Assembly: GCA_964343305.1 (NCBI GenBank)
Contig: CAYFJO010000226.1
Span: 1 to 16,474, forward strand
DNA from: CAYFJO01 sp964343305
GTDB taxonomy: Bacteria > Planctomycetota > Planctomycetia > Pirellulales > Pirellulaceae
Direction of reading: 5' to 3'
Length of the DNA stretch: 16,474 bases
Part shown: positions 1-7,981 of the stretch, piece by piece
How the letters are laid out: the number at the start of each line of letters is the position of its first letter
How positions within the stretch are numbered: the first letter of the stretch is position 1
Notes under the pieces: model-generated
Told to the model about the DNA's origin: nothing
What the model saw: only the letters and a program-made list of their open reading frames with translations
The model's database searches: none
Position numbers and translations under genes: made by a program

Positions 1-2
1 TT

Positions 3-2750
3 GCCGGAAAGAGTGGCGCAAAAAGAAGGCTCGAAGAACGTCGCGACAATCTCAGCCTCACGCTCAAAGATGAAGTCAAGGTTCTCAAGCAAGAGGCGGT
101 TGGCATGTATGAGGTTGCCGTACTGGAAGCTGGAAGTGCCGCGGCATTGAAGCGCTGGATGGACGATCACGGTTACAAGTATCCAAAGGGAATGGATAAA
201 CCGTGTAACGATTATGTTGAAGACGGCTGGTGCTTTGTCGCGGTGAAGACAAAAGTCGGTCAGAAAGACGGCGTCGATCCGAAGCCGGGGCAGCGAACTG
301 TTAACGCGAATCTTCCGAAGGGATCAACGTTCGACGGCCACGTGCAAGGGATGGGTTTCCGTTTCAAATCCGACGAGTTAGTGGTGCCAATGCGGCTTTC
401 CGCTTTCAACAAGGGCGAACTACGAAACGTGGTTTACCTGCTAACCGACGGTCCCCGCAAGATTCGTTCAATTCCGGAAGAATATGTCGTCCGACAGATC
501 TCGGGCCAACAGCTTTACAGCAACCTTACGCAGCCGTTGCCACTGCGAATCATTGGTGGCACGGAAGCGGACATTTCGGACTCTCAACGCAAACAATTGG
601 TTCAACAACGAAATCCGGTTCCCAAGAACGGCGCGGCTGGCGAGTTGTTTGCTTCCGACTTGTTGGCGATCGGGTCCGGCCGGCTCGCGCTACCTCACGA
701 AGAGCGCGAGAAGGAACTGCTGCGGATTGGCGAACGGCTCGGACTGCGAGGGACAAACATCGATAAACTCAATAATCAGTCGTTCAGCGAAGAACGACGA
801 AAGACGGTTGACAAATCACTCAGTGGTCTCAAGGACATGACGCTAACCGTCGTCGATGGCGACTTTCCAAGAGAGGTTCTCGGAAAACAGAACCTGACTT
901 TCGCCGAATACAAGATGCCGTCGCGACGGAACCGTCCAACGGCATACGATGCGAAACTCAATGGCCCATCACCAAAGAAAGAGGGCGTCTTAAAGCTAGG
1001 TGCACTGTCACCTCGCCAACACGAAGTTTTGGCATCCGCTCGCAACGACTCTTCGTCGACAACCTGGATTGTCTCGCTTTTTATTGTGGCCATTGTGGGC
1101 TTGGCCATTTCGGTGCGACTAAGAAATCATGTTCGATTGACGGCCTGTTTTCTTTTGGCGTCCGCGACGCTGCTGGGCGGTAGTCTCGGTGCCGACGAAT
1201 TATCCTACTACGAAAAGACGTTGACTGAGAAGAATATCGATGCCGATTCGGACGGATTGAACGAATACCTGAGCGGTTTGCATCCCAACGAGCAGCAGCG
1301 GCAACGCGCGATGCGATTGATCAAATCGCTCGGCACCACGGACAGCTTTGCCAAACGAGAAGACGCGATGGCAAGACTACTTGTCTTGCCAGTGCTTCCC
1401 AACGAGGAACTCATCGCGGCGTCGAATGGAAGCGATCCTGAGATCCGTTGGCGAGCCAAAAAGATCCTTGAACTTGGCAAATCAGAAAGCGATCGGGTTC
1501 TTTACGCAGCCTTTAAGACCATTGAAGAGAAGACACTTGCAGGAGTCGCTGCGGAGTTGATACGCGCGATTCCGTTGTGCGACAAACCTCATCTGCGATA
1601 CGCCGCCCGACAGGCGCTTGAGGCGTCCGCCAAGCCGATTGATGCAGCGTTACTGCGTCGCGAAGTGAAGAATAAAAACGTCGATGTTCGCATCGCCGTC
1701 GCCGCGGCACTTGGCAGAGTGCTCGAGGAAAACGCGTCGAAGGATTTGAATGACATTTTGGAAGATCCTGACGACCGTGTGAAACTAGCAGCTGCACGTG
1801 CGCTCGCGGATTTTGGCGACCGAAAAGCACTCGAAGCGCTCAAAACACTACTCTCGTCGGATGACAAACTTGTGCAAATATCCAGCGCCTTGGCACTTCG
1901 CGGATTGACCGGCAAACGCTTCGGATTCTCCGCCCACAACAACGTGGAAAAACGAAACGAGGCGGTCACCAAGTGGAGAGCTTGGATCGCCGGAGAGGGA
2001 AAGACGTCCAATTTGAGCTTCCCGCTTCGCACGTTTGGCACGGGCGTCAGTTATCTCGGTGGCAATACTCTGCTGGCGTATCGCAACCTGAATAAGGTCG
2101 TCGAAGTCGACCCGTCTGGAGAAGAAGTCTGGTCGTACACATCTGCAGGAAATGTGTGGAGCGCCGAAAAACTGGCTAACGGCAACGTTCTGATCGCGGC
2201 TAATGGACAACGGCAAGTGATCGAAGTCGACCGCAAGGGAAACATTGTCTGGCAAATTCAATCGAACTATCCCCTCAATGCCAAACAACTCTTGAACGGA
2301 AACTATTTGATTGCCGAGTGGAGCGGCAGTCGAGCTATCGAAGTGGATCCAGAGAAGAATGTCATTTGGCAATACAAAACGCAAGGCCACTGTGGCGACG
2401 TTCACCGGTTGGAAAACGGCAACACGTTGCTATCGGAATACCAGGGCAATGTCAAGGAAGTCACACCTGAGGGCAAAGTCGTTTGGCAATACCCTGTGAC
2501 GGATTGCTGGGGAATTCAGCCACTGCCCAATGGCAATGTCTTGGTCGCCCGCATAAACGGACGCGTGATCGAAGTGACGCGTGATAAACAGATTGTCTGG
2601 GAGTTTGCTGAACCAGGCGCCGTCGATGCATTTCGACTACCCAACGGCAACACGTTGATTACAGGGAGTTCTCGATTCATCGAAGTGACGCCGGACAGAA
2701 ACGTTGTCTGGACCAAGGCAGGAACCAGTTACGGAACTGCCCGCCGATAA
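3..2750 (+). CDS. DUF2330 - HEAT repeat - beta-propeller fusion protein (5' partial)
   Basis: The frame is open to the window edge, and the bases before the ATG at 105 still encode protein that matches the neighbouring copy (KQEAVGMYEVAVLEAGS), so the true start lies upstream. Order of parts: a DUF2330-type extracytoplasmic domain (to about nt 1000); a membrane segment WIVSLFIVAIVGLAIS (about 1065-1115); a short basic loop RLRNHVR; a second hydrophobic stretch that looks like an internal signal peptide (LTACFLLASATLL, to about 1190); HEAT repeats (about 1200-1960; DPEIRWRAKKILE, NVDVRIAVAAALG, DDRVKLAAARALADFG); and six propeller blades of the type NGNTLI...VIEVDP.G.VVW (about 2040-2740), like PQQ or arylsulfotransferase propellers. 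Inferred topology: both large domains outside, with the basic loop in the cytoplasm. No catalytic residues are recognised, so a binding or scaffold role is only a guess. In the next copy the same parts are two separate genes. Confidence 0.85.
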   Translation, partial: AGKSGAKRRLEERRDNLSLTLKDEVKVLKQEAVGMYEVAVLEAGSAAALKRWMDDHGYKYPKGMDKPCNDYVEDGWCFVAVKTKVGQKDGVDPKPGQRTVNANLPKGSTFDGHVQGMGFRFKSDELVVPMRLSAFNKGELRNVVYLLTDGPRKIRSIPEEYVVRQISGQQLYSNLTQPLPLRIIGGTEADISDSQRKQLVQQRNPVPKNGAAGELFASDLLAIGSGRLALPHEEREKELLRIGERLGLRGTNIDKLNNQSFSEERRKTVDKSLSGLKDMTLTVVDGDFPREVLGKQNLTFAEYKMPSRRNRPTAYDAKLNGPSPKKEGVLKLGALSPRQHEVLASARNDSSSTTWIVSLFIVAIVGLAISVRLRNHVRLTACFLLASATLLGGSLGADELSYYEKTLTEKNIDADSDGLNEYLSGLHPNEQQRQRAMRLIKSLGTTDSFAKREDAMARLLVLPVLPNEELIAASNGSDPEIRWRAKKILELGKSESDRVLYAAFKTIEEKTLAGVAAELIRAIPLCDKPHLRYAARQALEASAKPIDAALLRREVKNKNVDVRIAVAAALGRVLEENASKDLNDILEDPDDRVKLAAARALADFGDRKALEALKTLLSSDDKLVQISSALALRGLTGKRFGFSAHNNVEKRNEAVTKWRAWIAGEGKTSNLSFPLRTFGTGVSYLGGNTLLAYRNLNKVVEVDPSGEEVWSYTSAGNVWSAEKLANGNVLIAANGQRQVIEVDRKGNIVWQIQSNYPLNAKQLLNGNYLIAEWSGSRAIEVDPEKNVIWQYKTQGHCGDVHRLENGNTLLSEYQGNVKEVTPEGKVVWQYPVTDCWGIQPLPNGNVLVARINGRVIEVTRDKQIVWEFAEPGAVDAFRLPNGNTLITGSSRFIEVTPDRNVVWTKAGTSYGTARR

Positions 2751-2767
2751 GAACGAACTCATTGGAC

Positions 2768-2772
2768 GGAGA
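2768..2772 (+). promoter_or_regulatory. Ribosome binding site GGAGA
   Basis: GGAGA lies 7 nt before the ATG at 2780. It favours that ATG over an in-frame TTG at 2762, which has no such signal. The gene starts 29 nt after the stop of the preceding fusion gene, so the two may be co-transcribed. Confidence 0.6.
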
Positions 2773-2779
2773 CCTGGAC

Positions 2780-4315
2780 ATGCGTGCCAAGCTATCGTTG
2801 ATCATCGTAGCCGTGATCGTTGCTTGCGTCTTTTGTACAAAAGGCGTGCTGGCGGATCCGTGCGGGATGGTGCCGCCGATTTATCCCAGCGGTCAGCCGA
2901 TTCCGTTGGCCCGCATCGGCGATCAGCAGACCTACGTGTTCTTCAAGGACGGCATCGAGACGTTTGTCATCCGACCTGGTTTCACCGGTAAGGTTGATGA
3001 GTTCGGGATGCTGATCCCGTTTCCCACGCCGCCGGCGATTCGCAAGGTGCCGGATCAGATCTTTCCACACATTGCCGCGGCCATCGATCCACCGGAAGTC
3101 GTAGTCGATTTGCGTAACCTGTTCTCTCCTGATGAGAGTGATGCGGGTGCCGAAGAGGAAGGCAATTCCAGTGGAGTTCGACACAGAGCGTTGCGATTTG
3201 ACACCGTGCGCGTGCTTCGGCAGGAAGCGGTCGGCATGTATGAAGTCGCCGTGTTGGAAGCAGGCAGTGCTGCGGCCTTGAAACGCTGGATCGACGACCA
3301 CGGCTACAAATATCCCGACGGAATGGACGAGGCCTGCAATGACTATGTTGCCAACCGTTGGTGCTTCGTCGCGGTCAAGACAAAAGTCGGTCAAAAGGAA
3401 GGTGTCGATCCCCGCCCCGGGCAGCGGAACACGGATTCGAAAATACCTGATGGTTCGACATTTGACGGTCACGTGCAGGGCATGGGTTTCCGATTCAAAG
3501 TTGAAGAACTGGTCGTGCCGATGCGGCTGTCGGCCTTTAATCAAGGTGAGTTGCACAACATCGTGTACTTGCTAACCGAAGGCCCTCGCAAAATCCGTTT
3601 TATTCCAGAAGAGTACGTGGTTCGCCAAGTGTCGGGCGAGCAGCTTTACAAAAATGTGACGCAGCCGTTGCCCGTTCGAATTATCGGCGGCAAAGATCAA
3701 GACATTCCTGACTTCTGGCGAAAGAGCTTGCCCGATCAACGGAATCCCGCGCCCCATAACGGAGCCGCGAAAGACCTGTTCGCGTCCGACCTTCTGGCCG
3801 TCCGCAACGAGACGCTGGCGCTGCCCCATGAAGAAAGCGAAAAAGAGCTTCTTCGCATCGGCGAACGTTTTGGTCTGCGCGGTCTGGAGATCGACAAACT
3901 CAATGAACAATCATTAGCCGCGCTGCGCGAGAAAACTGTGCGGCAGTCTCTTGCGGACTTGAAACAAATGACGCTGACGGTCATCGATGGCGACTTCCCA
4001 CGTGAATTATTGGCTGGCCAGAATCTCACGTTTGGCGAATACAAGATGCCCTCACGGCGAAACGATGCACAGAATTACGATGCCAAACTAAAGGCTCCTG
4101 CGCCCACGAAGCAAGGAGTTCTCAAGCTTGGCAGGTTGGAGATGCCAGCCGCTCCGCGTACTGAGCAAAACGCTCATAAAGCGTCCGAAGTTGACAATGA
4201 ATCTGTAGCTTACTCGGCCAACGGCCTACTTTGGCTCCTTGCCATGTTGATCGCGACAACCGTCGGATGGACAACTTTGCGACGAGTTTATTGGATGAAC
4301 GGTCGCACGATGTGA
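2780..4315 (+). CDS. DUF2330 domain membrane-anchored protein
   Basis: About 511 residues. The N-terminus is a signal peptide (MRAKLSLIIVAVIVACVF...VLA) followed by DPCGMVPPIYP and a DUF2330-type body (QTYVFFKDGIETFVIRPGF, DEFGMLIPFPTPP). The C-terminus has one membrane segment (GLLWLLAMLIATTVGW) and a basic tail (TLRRVYWMNGR), giving an outside-facing domain with a C-terminal anchor. It is a close paralogue of the first half of the preceding fusion gene: YEVAVLEAGSAAALKRW, SAFN.GEL and FGEYKMPSRRN-type blocks are shared. DUF2330 has no established biochemical role that I can state. The next gene, 32 nt downstream, supplies the HEAT/propeller half, so the two products probably work together. 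Confidence 0.88.
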   Translation: MRAKLSLIIVAVIVACVFCTKGVLADPCGMVPPIYPSGQPIPLARIGDQQTYVFFKDGIETFVIRPGFTGKVDEFGMLIPFPTPPAIRKVPDQIFPHIAAAIDPPEVVVDLRNLFSPDESDAGAEEEGNSSGVRHRALRFDTVRVLRQEAVGMYEVAVLEAGSAAALKRWIDDHGYKYPDGMDEACNDYVANRWCFVAVKTKVGQKEGVDPRPGQRNTDSKIPDGSTFDGHVQGMGFRFKVEELVVPMRLSAFNQGELHNIVYLLTEGPRKIRFIPEEYVVRQVSGEQLYKNVTQPLPVRIIGGKDQDIPDFWRKSLPDQRNPAPHNGAAKDLFASDLLAVRNETLALPHEESEKELLRIGERFGLRGLEIDKLNEQSLAALREKTVRQSLADLKQMTLTVIDGDFPRELLAGQNLTFGEYKMPSRRNDAQNYDAKLKAPAPTKQGVLKLGRLEMPAAPRTEQNAHKASEVDNESVAYSANGLLWLLAMLIATTVGWTTLRRVYWMNGRTM

Positions 4316-4347
4316 CACGCCCCTCACAGATTATCGAAACTGCCGAA

Positions 4348-6015
4348 ATGAATCAGAATTTGGCCTCTCACCGTCGCATTCTTCAGATTCGGATTCGTCA
4401 GATACTTTGTGTGGTTGCTTTGGTCGCAGCCACCGATTCAACCACCCGTGCCGATCCGTCGTATTACGAAAAGACGCTTTTGGAAAATAACATCCGGCCA
4501 ACTGCCAAAGGTTTGAACGAATACTTAAAGGGTCTACATCCGAGTCAACAAAGTGCAGCGCGTGTAGCTCGCCTTATTTCCGACATGGGAAATGCGGACA
4601 GCTTCCGCGCGCGAGAGAACGCAACAAAACAATTGCTTCTGATGCCCCGCCTGCCCACCGAGGCTCTACTTAAAGCAACTAAGGGCAAAGATCCGGAAGT
4701 GCGTTGGCGAGCCAAGTCAATTCTCGACGCCGGTCAACCGGCAAGCGAACGGGTTCTCTACGCAGCATTGAAGACGATCGCACAAAAACCGATCACCGGT
4801 GTCACCTCAGAAGTTTTGAAGGCGATTCCACTTTGCGATAAGAATCATTTGCGGTTTGCGGCACGGGCAGCATTAAGGCAGACGGCAAGAACCAACAACG
4901 CTGGCATGTTGCACGGGGCGCTGACAAGCGAAAATGTCGACGTTCGAATCGCAGCTATCCAGGCGCTCGCGCACGCGCAGGGCAAAAAAGCAGCAGCGGA
5001 TCTTCGTGCGCGATTAGTCGATTCGGACGATCGCGTTCGCCTTGCCGTCGCGCGAGCCATTGCAAACTTTGGCGATCGAAAGAGCCTGGCTGTGCTTTTG
5101 AAACTCTTGTCGTCGGACAACGTCCAGGTTCGGGCATCCGCCGTGGCCACGCTGCGGCAATTAACGGGCGAGCGGTTCGGCTTTGCCGCCTACGAACGAT
5201 CGGAGAAGCGCACAGCCATGATCGCCAAATGGAAGAGCTGGAGCGATTCCAGTGAAACTGCCAAACTGCGATTCCCATTGAAAAACACCGAGAGGCCAGA
5301 GATCGGAAATACGATCATAAGCGATTACACTCAGAGTCGCGTGGTTGTTCTCAGTCAGGCGGGCAAAGAAATCCGTGAGATTCGCGGTTACAGCGGTCCG
5401 TGGGGTACGGTGCATTTGCCGAATGGCAACCTGTTGGTCAACTGGTATAGCAGTTCGTGTGTCGTCGAGTATGACGCGGAGGGAAAGGAAGTATGGAAAT
5501 TCCAAAAGGCCAATGTTCAAAGTCCGTGGAGTGCCGAGCGACTTCCAAATGGTAACACACTGATCGCGCACCAGACTTTCGCATTGGAAGTGGACGCCAG
5601 CGGCAAAACGGTTTGGCAGGCGCAGCTCGAAGGCACACTGTCCCACGCTATTCGTCTTGAAAATGGCAACACACTCGCGTCGCTCTTAAGCGCCACTGAC
5701 AAGGTCGTTGAGGTAGATCCGAGTGGCAAGGTCGTTTGGGAGATCAAAGGGTTAAACCAACCATACCGAATCCAGCGTTTGAGCAATGGTAACACTCTGG
5801 TCGTCGACCGAGGTCGCAACCGAGTTGTCGAGTTTGACCCAAGCGGCAAAGAGGAAGTTTGGACACATGAAGGCCTGAACGGGCCCGACAGTGCTCAACG
5901 GTTATCCAATGGAAATACACTCATCTCGGACGGCCAATTGATCCGCGAAGTTGATCCAGCAGGGAAGACTGTGTGGGAGAAAAGTTGCAATCAGTGCATT
6001 GTTTGGCGGTACTGA
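4348..6015 (+). CDS. Secreted HEAT repeat - beta-propeller protein
   Basis: About 555 residues. I prefer the ATG at 4348 (MNQNLASHRR) because it lies after the upstream stop and just before a signal peptide (RQILCVVALVAATDSTTRA, then DPSYYEKTL). The frame is open further upstream to a TTG at 4231 inside the previous gene; no strong ribosome site marks either start. After the signal come HEAT repeats (about 4500-5200; DPEVRWRAKSILD, NVDVRIAAIQALA, DDRVRLAVARAIANFG) and six propeller blades with the signature NGNTL...VVEVDPSGK.VW (about 5290-6010). It is the paralogue of the second half of the fusion gene that ends at 2750. No enzyme active site is recognised. A periplasmic or surface protein-protein interaction role is inferred from fold type only. 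Confidence 0.87.
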   Translation: MNQNLASHRRILQIRIRQILCVVALVAATDSTTRADPSYYEKTLLENNIRPTAKGLNEYLKGLHPSQQSAARVARLISDMGNADSFRARENATKQLLLMPRLPTEALLKATKGKDPEVRWRAKSILDAGQPASERVLYAALKTIAQKPITGVTSEVLKAIPLCDKNHLRFAARAALRQTARTNNAGMLHGALTSENVDVRIAAIQALAHAQGKKAAADLRARLVDSDDRVRLAVARAIANFGDRKSLAVLLKLLSSDNVQVRASAVATLRQLTGERFGFAAYERSEKRTAMIAKWKSWSDSSETAKLRFPLKNTERPEIGNTIISDYTQSRVVVLSQAGKEIREIRGYSGPWGTVHLPNGNLLVNWYSSSCVVEYDAEGKEVWKFQKANVQSPWSAERLPNGNTLIAHQTFALEVDASGKTVWQAQLEGTLSHAIRLENGNTLASLLSATDKVVEVDPSGKVVWEIKGLNQPYRIQRLSNGNTLVVDRGRNRVVEFDPSGKEEVWTHEGLNGPDSAQRLSNGNTLISDGQLIREVDPAGKTVWEKSCNQCIVWRY

Positions 6016-6091
6016 CCGCGAGCCCCATCGAAGTCGCCAAGTGCATGCTCCTGCGAGTGAAACTCCAGATTCGAAAAGGAATCGAAAAGTC

Positions 6092-6730
6092 ATGAATATG
6101 AAACTCCAAGCGACGCCGTTTGTAATCGCGCTCACGTCACTTGCGTTTGCTGTCGCAGCAAGTGGTGCAGAAATTCACAATGCTGTCCAAAGCGGGAATC
6201 TCGCGAAAGTCGAGTCGATTTTGAAAGCCAACTCCAAAGCGATCAATTCGAGGAACGAGGACGGCGAAACACCGCTTCATTCCGCCGCTTGGCAAGGACA
6301 TTACAAGATTGTCGGTTTACTCTTGGACAGCAAAGCCGACCCCAACATCCGAGACGCATCCGGTCACACCGCCTTATACGGAGCCGCCTGGAGCGGGCAC
6401 CTTGAGACGCTAACAACTCTTATTAAGGGTGGATCGGACACCAAGTTCGAACCCGAAAAGTCAACGCCTTTGCACGCGGCAGCCTGGCAAGGACATAGCG
6501 AGTTAGTCAGCGCGTTACTGGATTTTGGCGTCAACGCAAACGCTCAAGATAGTGATGGCAGCACACCGCTCCACAAAGCTGCCTGGCGTGGCCATGAAAA
6601 GGTCGTCGGCGTTTTGCTGGCGAACAAGGCCATCGCAAGTATTAAGGATAAAGCTGGATTTACTGCATTAGGCATGGCCAAATCTGCGGGCCGCGAAAAC
6701 GTTGTGACCTTGCTCTCCAAATCCGAATGA
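6092..6730 (+). CDS. Secreted ankyrin-repeat protein
   Basis: 212 residues. The ATG at 6092 is chosen because it has AAAAGGA (6074-6080) upstream and begins a signal peptide (MNMKLQATPFVIALTSLAFAVAASGA). The frame is open further upstream, into the previous gene, but nothing supports an earlier start. The body is a stack of five to six ankyrin repeats (GETPLHSAAWQGHYKIVGLLL, GHTALYGAAWSGH, STPLHAAAWQGH, GSTPLHKAAWRGH, GFTALGMAKSAGR). Four consecutive repeats carry Trp at the same place (AAW.GH), where ankyrin consensus repeats usually have another residue. It lies 76 nt after the propeller gene, on the same strand, so it may belong to the same exported-protein operon. Ankyrin stacks bind proteins; the partner is unknown. 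Confidence 0.88.
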   Translation: MNMKLQATPFVIALTSLAFAVAASGAEIHNAVQSGNLAKVESILKANSKAINSRNEDGETPLHSAAWQGHYKIVGLLLDSKADPNIRDASGHTALYGAAWSGHLETLTTLIKGGSDTKFEPEKSTPLHAAAWQGHSELVSALLDFGVNANAQDSDGSTPLHKAAWRGHEKVVGVLLANKAIASIKDKAGFTALGMAKSAGRENVVTLLSKSE

Positions 6731-6739
6731 GCTGAGCAG

Positions 6740-6761
6740 ACTCGTCCTCAGAGGAGCGAGT
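6740..6761 (+). terminator. Possible hairpin after the ankyrin gene
   Basis: ACTCGTCC and GGAGCGAGT can pair around a TCAGA loop with one bulged G, 9 nt after the stop codon. There is no T-run after it, so intrinsic termination is uncertain. The rest of 6762-7001 shows no gene; it is presumably the leader of the transposase that follows. Confidence 0.3.
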
Positions 6762-7001
6762 GACATATCAAACTCGACGCCGGCCATTACGTGGTGCGTA
6801 GGTCATCGGGTGATTTCGCAATTAGGCAACGATTAACGGATTTATCCAAGACGTTATGCCCGTGGGGGCAATTAATTCAGCCGAACATTTTACCCACGTT
6901 TTCAAGAGTCTGCTTGCCGAGCTCACTCGCAATCTCAGCCGACGCCGCACGCGTTGTTTATCCTGGATTCTCATCACGACACACATCGAGAATCAGGAAC
7001 C

Positions 7002-7948
7002 ATGAACCATATCCTTCAACCTTGGCAGCTCTTCCTTATTATCTTGGTGGGCTGGGTTCATCGTCAGCAACAACAGGCGATTGAGTATCTCCGCACCGAA
7101 AACCAGGTGCTCAAGGAAAAATTTGGCAAGAAGCGGATTCTGCTCAACGACAACCAGCGGCGCCGACTTGCTGTGAAAGGAAAAGTACTCGGCCGCAAGG
7201 CGTTACAACAGATCGCCACGATCGTTACTCCGGATACGATCTTGCGTTGGCACCGGAAACTAGTGGCCAAGAAGTGGGATTACAGCAATCGCCGTCAAAA
7301 GAAACCCGGCCGGCCGCGCATCCGACAGATCATCGTGGACCTGATTCTGCGATTTGCCAAAGAGAATCCCACCTGGGGTTTCGATCGAATCCAGGGTTCT
7401 TTGGCGAACGTTGGCTACCAAATTTCGGACACGACAATCGGCAATATTCTCAAGCAACACGGAATCGAGCCCGCACCCGACCGTGAGCGACAAACCACAT
7501 GGAACACGTTTCTCAAAGCGCACTGGGACGTGTTGGCGGCGATCGATTTCACGACGGTGGAAGTCTAGACCAAAGGAGGACTCGTTACTTTTTACTTACT
7601 CTTTGTAATGGAGCTGAAAACGCGTCGAGTCCATTTCGCTGGTTACACCACCACGCCGAACGAAGCGTGGATGAAACAGGCAGCGCGCGAGTTGACGAAT
7701 TTTGAAGATGGCTTTCTCAATGACAAACGATACTTGATCATGGATCGCGACGGGAAGTTCTGCCAATCGTTCCGCGACCTTTTGCAGAACGAAGACGTGG
7801 AACCGGTGATTCTGCCGCCACGAAGTCCGAACCTCAATGCTCACTTGGAGCGTTTCTTTGGCTCGCTAAGATCCGAGTGCTTGGACCGACTGATTCTCTT
7901 CGGCGAAAAGGCGATGCGCAATGCGGTCCATGAATATCTCATCCACTA
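7002..7948 (+). pseudogene. DDE (rve-type) transposase, 5' part, split and with an in-frame TAG
   Basis: Starts MNHILQPWQLFLIILVGW, an N-terminus typical of a family of integrase-core transposases. A helix-turn-helix region follows (RRRLAVKGKVLGRKAL, TPDTILRWHRKLVAKKW) and then an rve-type catalytic core. The D-D-E triad is visible: AAIDFTTVEV, IMDRDGKF and LNAHLERFFGSLRSE. A TAG at 7566-7568 sits where the family usually has Trp (VEV-W-TKGG), and the frame stays intact after it, so a single TGG to TAG change explains the stop. Homology breaks after HEYLIH at 7946, where the outer integrase element begins. The missing end (YHAERNHQGL...) is found in frame at 14089-14229. Spliced, the gene would encode about 361 residues, full length for the family. 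No terminal inverted repeats were found. Confidence 0.88.
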
Positions 7949-7981
7949 GTATCCCGCATTGCACTACCTCATCACGCTATG
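7946..7981. other. Left attachment junction of the outer integrase element
   Basis: The transposase reading ends at CAC-TA (7944-7948) and resumes at 14088 with CTA-T. The trinucleotide CTA occurs at both junctions (7946-7948 and 14088-14090), so the crossover is within it; TA gives the better dyad. Element sequence begins with GTATCCCGCATTG. The 10-mer TCACGCTATG at 7972-7981 recurs near the other end. Confidence 0.75.

Noticed and set aside
2792..3556. A 254-codon - strand frame opposite the DUF2330 gene
   Set aside because: The + strand has a signal peptide, a DUF2330 body, a membrane anchor and a paralogue; the reverse frame has none of these.
6762..7001. Terminal inverted repeats of the split DDE transposase unit
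   Set aside because: I compared the leader with the sequence after 14229 and found no convincing inverted match, so the limits of that oldest element stay undefined.
7566..7568. Programmed stop or selenocysteine/pyrrolysine-type recoding in the transposase
   Set aside because: No stimulatory structure is evident, the residue replaced is most likely Trp, and TAG also serves as an ordinary stop in this window (9998, 15851).
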